Below are positions 1 to 11,900 of a DNA stretch of 64,000 bases, in pieces. The translations under genes and the position numbers were made by a program. The notes beneath the pieces were generated by a model. That model did not search any database. It saw only the letters and a program-made list of their open reading frames with translations, and was not told the DNA's origin. The first letter of the stretch is position 1. The number at the start of each line of letters is the position of its first letter. This DNA comes from Euclidia mi. Its lineage: Eukaryota; Arthropoda; Insecta; Lepidoptera; Erebidae. Location of the stretch: positions 17,954,807 through 18,018,806 of the forward strand of contig OX123190.2 of NCBI GenBank assembly GCA_944739405.2, read 5' to 3'.

Positions 1-73
1 TGACGCATTAGTTAGACGCACCCCTATAACTCATCAAGCTTATCGTATCTGTAATAATATATTAGACTTTTAC

Positions 74-1377
74 TTAAAGTGGATCCAAAGAAAGAAGCAT
101 TCTCGCCCTTTTCTTTTAGGGTCTTCAAAACGATTTTACTTCCACTTAGAGATTCCTCGTCACTGTAGGCGAACGTACAACCTCGGAGATCTAACAGAGT
201 ATTCACGTTATGAGCTCTGCAATAAAACGACTGTGTTATTTCAATAAAACAATATTAGCGGTGTAGTAGCTAATTGTAAAATCATATTAGACTCGTTCTT
301 ATCAAAAGTCAATGACATGCTGATAACATTTTTATCTACATTGTAAGTATTTGAATGGATACAAAGTTCGGATACAGGAAATGTATTTAATAAGAATATG
401 TTTTGCTCCAGATATTAATTACTTGTCCACACGTCTGTCTGTAAAGTTAAACTTCTTACTTTTTATCGCTATGGATGATTATATCTGAAAAATATCCAGG
501 TTTGTTTTCCACATTCATTTGATGAGCGAATACAGGCGTTACTGGTAATAGTTCAACAGCTGCATTTTTCTTCGCACGAAGTTTCATGTATGCAGCAGCC
601 GTCATGAAGGCTAGAAAGAAAGATAAAAGCGTCGTTAATACATCTATTAGTAATCTACCTAAGTACTTAGGAATCCACCTTGCTACCTATATTTTAATAT
701 AAGCTATCTTCAAACATGTATTTTATAAACCTAATAAAAAAATATTTTTCTGAGTAAACATAGTAGGTACATGTCTGTAGCAGCTGATGTAATAAATATT
801 TGCATCTGTATAGCCGATTTGATGTCAAAAAAGAAATAATTCCAATTGAAATAAAGCGCCTATTAGAAAAGTAAGAGCTAAAACGCATATCCAACGAATG
901 TTGTTTGTTAATTGCACAAACGTTGAAACCTTAGTTTTATTTGTGCTGAATATTTTAAGCAAAGGAAATGTTAGTCTCTGTACCCCAATCTCAACCTGTG
1001 CAGGTCAGTAAAGTTGTAAGCTAAATTATAAAATGTACTCGTGAAATTATTTTTGCCCCCCTGACGAAGCACTGCCCGAGTAGGTATTTACCTACATCCC
1101 GGTCATTTTATGCAAATAGACAAATATACAAGTATAACACGTCCTATTAAATTTTGAGGGTACATAGATAATCATATGGCTTACCCAAATCTGCTTTATC
1201 GGTAGAAAATGGATCAGGTCTATCGGGCATCGGCCCTGGGCTTCGGCTTTCATATTGTAAAGTAGTGTAGCAATTCAAGGCTTCTTCCAATAACTCCAAT
1301 ATTAATTCGTACAGTTGCACTGGATGCGTCGGACACATATAAGTCACTACACGGAGATCTGGCTTGTTTTGTGCCAT
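74..1377 (-). CDS. PhnD-like (phosphonate/phosphate-binding fold) protein, 5' three exons, partial
   Basis: Three exons join in phase: 1185-1377 (64 codons plus 1 nt, donor GTAAGC), 460-610 (acceptor TTCTAG, donor GTAAGA) and 74-216 (acceptor TTGCAG, donor GTAAAA). They give 162 residues, and the gene runs off the left edge. The protein opens MAQNKPDLRVVTYMCPTHPV, followed by YESRSPGPMPDRPDPF, then a GYFSDIIIHSD segment, then LDLRG and YSDEESLSGS with LKEKGENASFFG. That order (early beta strand, small hydrophobic cleft, SLSG-type anion-binding loop) resembles periplasmic phosphonate-binding PhnD-like proteins, which also occur as uncharacterised proteins in animals. This is family recall, not a search. 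The start at 1377 is chosen because the conserved-looking part begins there; an in-frame ATG at 1488 would add 37 residues with a hydrophobic stretch. Ligand and location are unknown. Confidence 0.6.
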
Positions 1378-2622
1378 TTTTATGTTGAGTCCACTCAGTA
1401 TCAACGTTATAACTGGACTAAATACACAGGAATAATAACTGATCATATACTTATTATAATAATGAGCTCTGTTGTTTATTGTGAGCATTCAATTAATGTG
1501 TTGTTCTCATGATAGTAAACACACGCGATAACGGTTGCACGACGCGATCATGTCTAGTTTCACTAGTTAACCTGCCGCGGAATGACGTCAAATCTCAACG
1601 AATGCACGCATCGACCGCGTGTTTACAGGTTAAACGCCGTAGTATCCGAGCGAATCACTTTCTTCTTACAGAAAACTGGTTTCCAAATGACATTCCAATA
1701 AACAGATATACTTAGTCAACTTTAAATAATAAACACGCATTGTTTATGGAAAGACTACCAAAACAATAATGATAAATCTTTGGTAATTTGTAATCAAGTT
1801 TGTGTTAGTCCAGATTAATCCAGATATTAGGTATAGATAAACGCTCGCTTTTTACTGAACGCGTTTTGCTTGCAGGTACATACAATAATGAATTGGATTG
1901 CATTGCATTTTGCTTCTTATAATAAAATTATAACTCAAATGGTTAAATTATATTATAAAAATGTGCTACAAAACTTCACCACTAATAACATTGTACGGGT
2001 GTGGCGTACAATTTTATCAGTGGTGAAGTAATGTAGTTACCACCAATTTACCTAGTTACACTCGGTTCTTCGTACATATTTTATCTTATTAAACCGAATA
2101 CCTACAAAACTATAAGATGGTAGGTACACCTACATAATAGGCGTAGCAAAACTAAAACATCGCTAACGGGATAACCGCTAACCCATGGAAAGGGGCATCT
2201 ATAAATAATCCACCATCAAATAGCCGCGGCTCGAGTTAATGAGGTATAATTACGTAAAACATGAGCTCATGTAGTCCATAGCTAGTATGACGTAAATACT
2301 GCGTGGTGTGCTTATAAAACAAATCCAATTAAGTATTGCGTCAACATATTTTAGAATCGAGTTAGTATTTACAACGTGAAATATGCGACTCTGGCAATGA
2401 CCAGTAATCTACCCTTGTTATTTATTATTTTACATACCTTCGAGATTATTCTTCGTTGCTTTACAAATTACCGCTGATGACCAGAAGTGGCGCCTTACCC
2501 GACCACCACACGAGTCATGACTCAATGAATACACGGCCTTGTGTAGTAAATAAACTGTTTTAAACTACATACTTTACATAATTTGTTGTAGACAAATAAA
2601 ACACACAAATACAATAACAATA
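1378..2622. promoter_or_regulatory. Upstream region of the PhnD-like gene and spacer to enolase
   Basis: The two genes face the same way, so this contains the putative promoter of the PhnD-like gene and the DNA beyond the enolase poly(A) site. A perfect CRE-type palindrome TGACGTCA lies at 1583-1590, about 205 bp upstream of the chosen ATG, in a locally GC-richer patch (1505-1640). The rest (1720-2600) is AT-rich with no convincing exon. The promoter role is inferred. Confidence 0.35.
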
Positions 2623-2628
2623 TTTATT
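2623..2628 (-). terminator. Enolase polyadenylation signal
   Basis: AATAAA on the minus strand, 292 nt past the enolase stop codon. It is followed by a G/T-rich stretch (TGTATTTGTGTG), as expected for a downstream cleavage element. It implies a 3'UTR of roughly 300 nt. Confidence 0.6.
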
Positions 2629-2919
2629 GAATCTCTAAACACGTTGATCTCATTTAAATTAAAAATTAAAAAATATGTATAACTTAAATTTTAAATAAAT
2701 AGATTCATACATTCAACATGAATACATACACTGCTACAGCCATGTAACTTACATAAACTTTTGACTAAACCATGTGCTTGAAATATGCTTACATAATTAT
2801 TATTGTACGTTATATTACTGAGGTTTAAAATGCATACAGTCAGGTGCATATTCGCCTCAGTCGTTTGTTGAAAACTACAGTACTTATGTTAGTGGAATAT
2901 GCACTCTATGCAGTTGTAT

Positions 2920-5900
2920 TTAGACGGGCCTGCGGAAGTTCTTGCCGGCGTACTTGGCAGCTGCTCCGAGTTCCTCCTCGATGCGCAGGATCTGGTTGTA
3001 CTTGGCGAGGCGCTCCGAGCGACACGGCGCGCCCGTCTTGATCTGACCCGTCGACAGACCCACCACCAGGTCAGCGATGAACGTGTCTTCAGTCTCACCA
3101 GACCTGATAACAGAGAATAATGCGGTTAAGATACTGATTGATTAAGATACCTACTACTCATGATTTAGTAATTTAAAATTATTTTTTTAATCAGCGCGGC
3201 GCGAGCCGGCGCTCGCAATTTTTATCGCCATGTGTGAGAAACTGGTGTCACAGGAATTGCTGGTGTCTTTGAAACAAAAGCTTGATATCATGGACGATGT
3301 GTCGGCTATCCAGATCTGTGCTACGAACTTCAGCGAGGAGGACATAGCGGCTGTTAGTAAGTTGCTTGTGTACAGGTCGCTAAATAAATATGACCAGATG
3401 GTATCCGATAGGATGCTGATAGGTGTGACGAGACAAAGAAAAGTCTGCAAAACACCATCACGCTGCTGAAGGAGACCGATCCTGTATGCCAAAGTTTGTG
3501 GCAAGGGACGTGAACAAGTTACGTGCCGTCACTTTCGACCACGTCGATGTCAAAAGCCTTTTGAAGGACATCGTAGTTCTAAAGGAGAGTTCAGCAGATG
3601 TACACAAGAAGATAGAGGCATCGCACGGCGGTGGACGACCTACGCAAGGTTGTCAATGCCGGTTACATTGGCAACCACCGGCGCATACAAGCAACGTCAA
3701 CACGCACCGAGGTGCATACGTCGATACGACTATCGCAAGTTTCGCTTCAGCAATTTTGACCCCGCGGGTCCTCTTATCGCCGCGCGATCTAAAAGAGCAG
3801 AGGCTCTGTAGATCTCTGTAGCATAGATAAATATAATACTTTACAGTACAGATGCCGCAAGTCGTCCATAAAAATTGGCCACGTTAGATCCTTAATATTA
3901 GACCTTTATTTTTATAAGTACTTGTTAATACCGTAAATAATACCACAGATGGCGCTAGCGACGAAAAAATGGGAGTCGATGGTAGCGACATCTTACGTCT
4001 CATTTTGTAAGCAATGTTATTTTAAATTAAAAAGAAGAGATGGCGCTATAATAAAAAAGCATTCTGTCTAAGATGTAGAAATATTATGATATTTCACCTT
4101 GTCACCCAAGTGTGCCTCATTTCAAGGTTATAACACGATCAACCGATCTAGTAGGTACCTATTTTACGTATGTACCGGTGGCGTTAAAACATCTAGCGAT
4201 ATTTTTATGATTTCGTGTCTTTCCGTTCAAAATTTGGAATGCACTTTGTACACTGTTCCATAAAGCTGATATTTGACATAGGTACTTACGTAAGTTTGGT
4301 GGCTATGTTACGGTAACATTGAAATGGTGCAGTGATGAATGACCTTGTGAATGCACCTTGGTCTGATGATGAAGCCGGGAAGATGGTTACAGGAACTTCT
4401 AAACTACATATTATGATAAACTACTCGTGTTTGGGCTCGTTTGAATTGACTTGACAAAACCTATGACCCTGTGAGGTTGCCTTGGTCTGATGATGAAGCC
4501 GGAAGATGGTCACAGGAACTCCTAAACTACACGTGATAAACTAGTAGTGTTTGGGCTCGTTTGAATAGACTTGACAAAACCTATGACCTTGTGAGGTTGC
4601 CTTGGTCTGATGATGAAACCGGAAGGTAGTCACAGGAACTCCTAAACTACACATGATAAACTAGTAGTGTTTGGGCTCGTTTGAATAGACTTGACAAAAC
4701 CTATGACCTTGTGAGGTTGCCTTGGTCTGATGATGAAGCCGGAAGGTGGTCACAGGAACTCCTAAACTACACATGATAAACTAGTCGTGTTTGGGCTCGT
4801 TTGACAAGACTTGACAAAACCTATGACCTTGTGAGGTTGCCTTGGTCTGATGATGAAGCCGGAAGGTGGTCGCAGGAACTCCTAAACTACAAACTAGTCG
4901 TGTTTGGGCTCGTTTGACAAGACTTGACAAAACCTATGACCATGTGTGGTTGCCTTGGTCTGATGATGAAGCCGGAAGGTGGTCACAGGAACTCCTAAAC
5001 TACACATGATAAACTAGTAGTGTTTGGGCTCGTTTGAATAGATTTGACAAAACCTATGACCTTGTGAGGCTGCCTTGGTCTGATGATGAAGCCGGAAGGT
5101 GGTCGCAGGAACTACTAAACTACACATGATAAACTAGTAGTGTTTGGGCTCGTTTGAATGAACTTGACAAAACTATGACCTTGTGAGGTTGCCTTGGTCT
5201 GATGATGAAGCCGGAAGGTGGTCACAGGAACTCCTAAACTACACATGATAAACTAGTCGTGTTTGGGCTCGTTTGATAAGACTTGACAAAACCTATGACC
5301 TTGTGAGGTTGCCTTGGTCTAATGATGAAGCCGGAAGGTGGTCACAGGAACTCCTAAACTACACATGATAAACTAGTCGTGTTTGGGCTCGTTTGACAAG
5401 ACTTGACAAAACCTATGACCTTGTGAGGTTGCCTTGGTCTGATGATGAAGCCGGAAGGTGGTTACAGAAACTCCTAAATTACACATGATAAACTAGTCGT
5501 GTTTGGGCTCGTTTGACAAGACTTGACAAAACCTATGACCTTGTGTGGTTGCCTTGGTCTGATGATGAAGCCGGAAGGTGGTCACAGGAACTCCTAAACT
5601 ACACATGATAAACTAGTAGTGTTTGGGCTCGTTTGAATAGATTTGACAAAACCTATGACCTTGTGAGGCTGCCTTGGTCTGATGATGAAGCCGGAAGGTG
5701 GTCACAGGAACTCCTAAACTACACATGATAAACTAGTCGTGTTTGGGCTCGTTTGACAAGACTTGATAAAACCGACAAAACCTATGACCTTGTGAGGTTG
5801 CCTTGGTCTGATGATGAAGCCGGAAGGTGGTCACAGAAACTCCTAAACTACACATGATAAACTATTAGTGTTTTGGCTCGTTTGAATAGATTTGACAAAA

Positions 5901-8900
5901 TCTATGGACCTTGTGAGGTTGCCTTGGTCTGATGATGAAGCCGGCAGGTGGTCACTGAAACTCCTAAACTACACATGAGAAACTAGTAGTGTTTGGGCTA
6001 GTTTGAATAGACTTGACAAAACCTACCTATGACCTTGTGAGGTTGCCTTGGTCTGATGGTCGGTGGTCCCAGGGTCTGTGGTGCATGCTACAGATAATAT
6101 AATAGGTACATTACTATACTAGGTGGTGCTTTCCTTTGAGTTCTGCTTCGTGAAAATTGTTATTCTTTATTTGTATTATTATATTCTTAATTAAATTGAT
6201 ATTCAGGCGAAATTAATGTAACCTAAATGGCGAACCCCTGGCGAAGCGAACGTCGAGATTGCAAAAGGGGAATAGGTAGGTAACTATTAAAATGTAGAAA
6301 TGAAACAACAGTTCATTTTATTTTTTTATTTATGAAACCATGATACCTCGTCAACTAACAAAAAATCTTGCAAAAACGTTGGATTTTTTTCTCTTCAACT
6401 TTCACGGGAACGAAGTCGCGCGCAAAAGCTAGTCATTACAATTGGTTTATTAATTCGGCCTTACAAGCAAGTTATGCAAACGTGCAAGTTAGTTATTTAG
6501 ATAATTAACTCAAATCCAGATGTTGGCAACTTACTTAATATTTTTAAATTGATAAATTAGGTCGTTTTTTATTCCTCCATTAAAGTGGATAAACAGAATT
6601 AGATAAAAAACTAAATTTAACTATTATAAAATCATTTATTTTGTAGGATTCGTAATTTTGAAGCTGATTGTAACGATTTTTTTTTAAATACTTGCAACAC
6701 TTTCAAAGTTTTTCTTACTTGAATTAAACGTACGCGATCGCGTCTCGCGTTTTGCCGATCCACGATCGTAACGGAGTACTTTTACTTTCATGGGATATTA
6801 TTCCTTACCGCCATACATTTACGGAACTTTGTCGCGCAAACAAAACACTAAAATATTTGCAACACTTTCAAAGTATTTTTTACTTGAACGTACGCGAACA
6901 CGTTTCGCGTATTACCGGCTCCCGACCGTAACGTAGTAGGGTAAATACGCTAAATGTCGGCATCCTTACGGTTTTTCTGTTTTGGAATCGGTCTGGCACC
7001 ATTTTGCAACGAAAGGATAGCTTCCGATGCGGTTTTGGATAGTTTGATAAATCTATTTCATGTTTATCGGCATAAGGTTGACATTTCTACTACAAGGAAA
7101 AATTACTAAGGTTTATATGCGTCGAGAACGAAAAATCCCTAAAGTCGGCCATTCACGGGCCATGGTCGGTCGCGTTTTTCCCAAATATCGGCCGGGTATA
7201 GGATGTTTTAAATTAAGACGGATAAATATTATTAATATGATTTATTTTGGCAGGAGTCTCACTAAGTATACGTTATTAATCGTATTTGTTTAATAGTAGG
7301 TAAAGTATTTTTTTATTTGCACTTAAATAACGTTAGGTAAGTATTACAATTTATAACAAAGTAAACATCAAAATAATTATAATTAGTTCTGGATATCTTT
7401 TCAAAAATAATTCATACCATTTTTGGCCCAGAGTATCATTATTGAATATATTTATATTTTTAAGCTACGTAATTAACATGGGTTAAGGTAGCAAGTTCCA
7501 AAGAGAAAATATCTTATATTTCCATACCATAATAAGCTAATATAAATGTTTTCAATAATATCAACTCCTACATTTAAACTTAACTCTTTATATTATAAAT
7601 AAATAAACGTAAATTAAATATTTAATTTTGAGAAAATAAGAAAAGTAATCAGCCTGTATAGTTGGGCTCGAATTCGAGGCTGGTCGACATTACGATCTTT
7701 AATGTTTTAAAGCCAGCCTCTATTTTGTGTACATTATTTCTCGAGATTCAACTAATATCACCCCGACCGGTATTTGGCGATTAAACGTAAAATAGGTTTA
7801 TTTGCCTATATGCGTTGCAAATTCTCTTATTAAGGCAATGGAATTAGTACAATTGGAAATTATAAAACATACTGCATTTACTTTTAGTCGGCCACGGCCG
7901 AGAATCCGGTTTTAATTCAAAATTGGTATTCTATTGGCGGCCTCCTATTTTCCCTTAAAACAATACGTTAAACATTGAAAAATCTATCTCAAAATATAGT
8001 AAAAATCACTAATTACTAATAATAATGCTTAAAACAATAAAAAAGGAATGTCTGACCGTTCTAATATCAATCCCCGAAGTGTGGGTATTCACAGCAAGTA
8101 AGGTACTTTAAATATGAAATTGACGCTTCGACGGCGCAATCGCTACTGACGCTCAGTGTGCGAAGAGTGTGTAACGTAATCGGAAAGTAACGGTTGTACA
8201 TATAGATTATGAACTAAGATTGTAATTCGAGTGGCAAATTTGTAACTTCAATACGTTTTAAATGAACGCAAGCCGAAAATGTGCAGACGGCCGAAGTTTG
8301 GGGAGAGGCCGACGTATGGCGTATTTACCCTACAGATACTTTTATGAAATAATATTCCTTACTGCCATACATTTACGGAACTTTATCGCACAAAACACTA
8401 AAATACTTGAAAGTATTTTGAGTACTCAGGAATATAAAAATTGCAAGGTTTTGCGCGACAAAGTTCCTTAAATATATGGTGGTAAGGAATAAATTTCCAT
8501 GAAAGTATTTAGAAAAGTCCATTACCAAATTTAGCGATAAACATCCTTACTCATATTAAGATAAGGTTTATTTTTCAATACAAACTTGCATTACCAGGGC
8601 GTCACACGAAGTTTTCTATACTCGAGTGCCCAAAAACTTGCAAGTATATTGATACCTGGTTTTCGACCCTGGTATTTTTAAAGAGACGCACTTGGTGTAC
8701 CGACTTGGTACGCGATTTTGCAATTGTGCGACTCATGAAGTAATGACTATCGGCATAGATAAATTTAATACTATACCTATCGGGAACCAAGCGAATGAGT
8801 TCTAGACTTCTAGAGAAGTCGGCTATCAAAGTTTAAAAATGCGTTTTGTTTTTTTCATTAGCTTGATTTACAACATACTCAACATCAACTGTTTATTAGT

Positions 8901-11900
8901 TGCTATTTTCTGTTCAAGATACCTACGAAAAAAATAAAAGATAAAAAATATACAGTATCATTTATGAATTGAAGGGACAGGCGTATTTTTGTAAAACTAA
9001 CTGCATCTTTCGCTTGGAGTATTTAACTTAAATCTACTTTTGTTGCGAAGGCGACATTAAAAGAACCATTTTATGGTTTGTTTACATTTTATTTTTTCGT
9101 ATCTTGAACAGACTATAGGTAGGTACCTATAAATGTAAGACGCATATTGATTAACATAATTTATGAAAATTTATTATATAATACTATCACAAACACAATA
9201 AGTTTTTATTATGTCTTCTTTCTCTTAGCGTTATCCCAGTTTCAGTCTGGGGTCCGCTTTCTAGTCTAACCGGATTTGGCTGAATATTAGCTTTTCCACG
9301 GAGCGACTGCCTGTCTGACCTCCGCAACCCGAAGGGATAGCGATATTCCATGGTTTAGACTAGTGTCAGTTTTTATTTAGAAGGTACTGACGCCCTGTAA
9401 CGACTGTCAAAGATCTTCATGACAACCGGGACCGACGGCTTAACGTGCTCTCCGAGGCACGGGACAAGCGATAATTAACAATTTAATACGCACATAACTC
9501 CGAAAAGTCATTGGTGCGCGCCGTGGATTCGAACCTGATACCCTCTGCATGGCAGTCTGTTGGTATATCCACTCGGCTATCGCTGAATAAGTTTTTATTA
9601 TGTATAAAATTTAAATTACAATACTTTTACGTACTTAAATGTAAAAACAAAACGCAATCGCTCAACTAGGTACCTAAGATACAGGTACTTTTTAAAATAA
9701 ATGCTCATGGCCGTTCATTGGTTAACATAATACCTTACTTTTTCAAATATTTGATGTTTATTTAATAAATATTTATTTATTTTACCATCTACAGATTAAT
9801 ACCTAATTAAATAAAAATAAATATATACGTAAAAGCGCCATCTATGAATGCCGAGTGAAAGTTAACTCATTGTAACGTTTTACTACAAGCTAGTACGTAT
9901 TTTGGCCACCAGAGCAACGAAGTGCACATCATATTTTTCAAAAATATTCATATTCAATTAAATGTTTCATTTTTTTATTTAATCGTAATAAAGGGATTTT
10001 TTAATTAATAAATATCATATTTTAGAACTATATTTTCTTATTTATCATTTATGCATGAAAGTCATCAATAACAATCGATACTAGTAAAGCCATCTGTTGA
10101 GAGAGTTAAGAATGACGGAAAACATTCTAAGGAATGAGACCCCATGTCTGTAGGTAGCCCTACCAGAAGAAGGCAACGTCATCAGAAGAGCTATTGTGGC
10201 ACGGCTCCTGTAGAGACAGGTGAAAATCTGCGCAGAGCCCCACCGAACACACCTGTATACATCTACAGCCTACACTACACCATTAAGGCGGAAGAAACGA
10301 TGGAGTCCATATCCATCCTCCTAGCATTATCCCAGTTGCAACCCAGGGTCTGCTAACTAGTCTAACTGGATTCGACTAAATATTAGCTTTTCCACACAGC
10401 AACTTCCTGTCTGACCTTTGTAACCCAAAGGGATAGCTCTATTCCATGGTTTAGACTAGGGTCAGTTTATATGGAGGTACTTTATAACGACTGTTAATGC
10501 CCATGCACTATGCAGTATGTGGGCCAAAAGCTCAAGTACATGCCGAGTGCAGTTACTGAAGTCGCAACGTCAACTTCAAGGCGTTTGTGGAGCGAATCCC
10601 AACGTGCTTTCTGCATTATAGCATGAAGAACCTCTAGCTGAAAGGTTTAGTATTCCGTGGCTTCCACGAACAAGTGCCACAACATCATGCAAGAGAAGCA
10701 ATACTAACATAATTTATAGGTATATTTACTTAATACAATTGTGTAATATGTATGTAAGACTAAGGTATATATTCTATGCGTCATGCCACGCGAATTAAAC
10801 GAATTTATGTATTAGCTGTAAACGTCAGACTCAACCAACCTGTGGGAGACCATGGTGCCCCATCCGTTCTTCTTAGCGAGCAAGTGAGCATCGATGGACT
10901 CGGTCACACTACCGATCTGGTTCACCTTCAGCAGCAAGCAGTTGCACGCCTTCTTCTCAACGGCAGTGGCGATACGTTTGGGGTTTGTTACCTATGTACA
11001 AAAAGTTATATGTGAAAAGCATGTTGATTTCTAAAACAAATAAAATAACCCAAATTAAAAAGAACTAGCTCTAATTTATGACAATATTTTTATCGTGTTC
11101 AATAATTTTATGAGTATTGTACCTAAGGGTGAGTCCAAAGGAACGTAAGTTTATGAGCCATGAGTCATGTCATCATCATCGTCTGTTTTAAATAGCGCGC
11201 AACTGAAATTAGTTAAGGTTGGAACGACAGAGGTCATTATTTATTACAAAGCAAACCTCAGTTATTTGGATCATTGAAGTTTTGTCTAGTTCCCCTTCCA
11301 AAAGTCGATTGAAATAATACGCGGGGGTCAGCAGACAAATCATTTTGCGTTACCGTGTGACATGAAAAAGAATTAAGTATGAAAGCGAATATGCAGCGTA
11401 AATTGCACGACCGAAAAAATGCAGCTAAGAACTCACAATTGCAAAATTACGTTCGTTTGGCCTCATCTTAAACTTTTTTCAGCCTACAATTAACAAACAA
11501 ACAATCTAAAGCTACTCACAGTAAGATCGTCACCAACGATCTGGATGGGTGTGCGAGACGTGAGGTTGGACCAGGCCGCCCAGTCGTCCTGGTCGAAGGG
11601 ATCCTCGATGGACACCATGGGGAAGTCCTTGCAGAAGTCCAGGTACACCTCCGCCAACTTGTCGGACGACAGGTAGTCCGCGGGGTTCGAGTTGGGATTC
11701 TTGAAGTCCAAGTCATAAGTTCCATTCTTGAAGAATTCTGACGCAGCTACATCCATACCGATTTCAATCTGTGAAAATATAATAGTCTCAAACATGGTGG
11801 CTTAATTTATGTAATAAAATCGTCAGTATTATAATTTACGATATGTCAGTAAATCGAAGGAAATGTCAAATTTAACAAAATAAATATTAAAGATGTTTAA

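Noticed and set aside
460..620. Exon read first as the C-terminus of a CD36/SNMP-type receptor
   Set aside because: It joins in phase with flanking exons to give a PhnD-like protein; no CD36 motifs are present.
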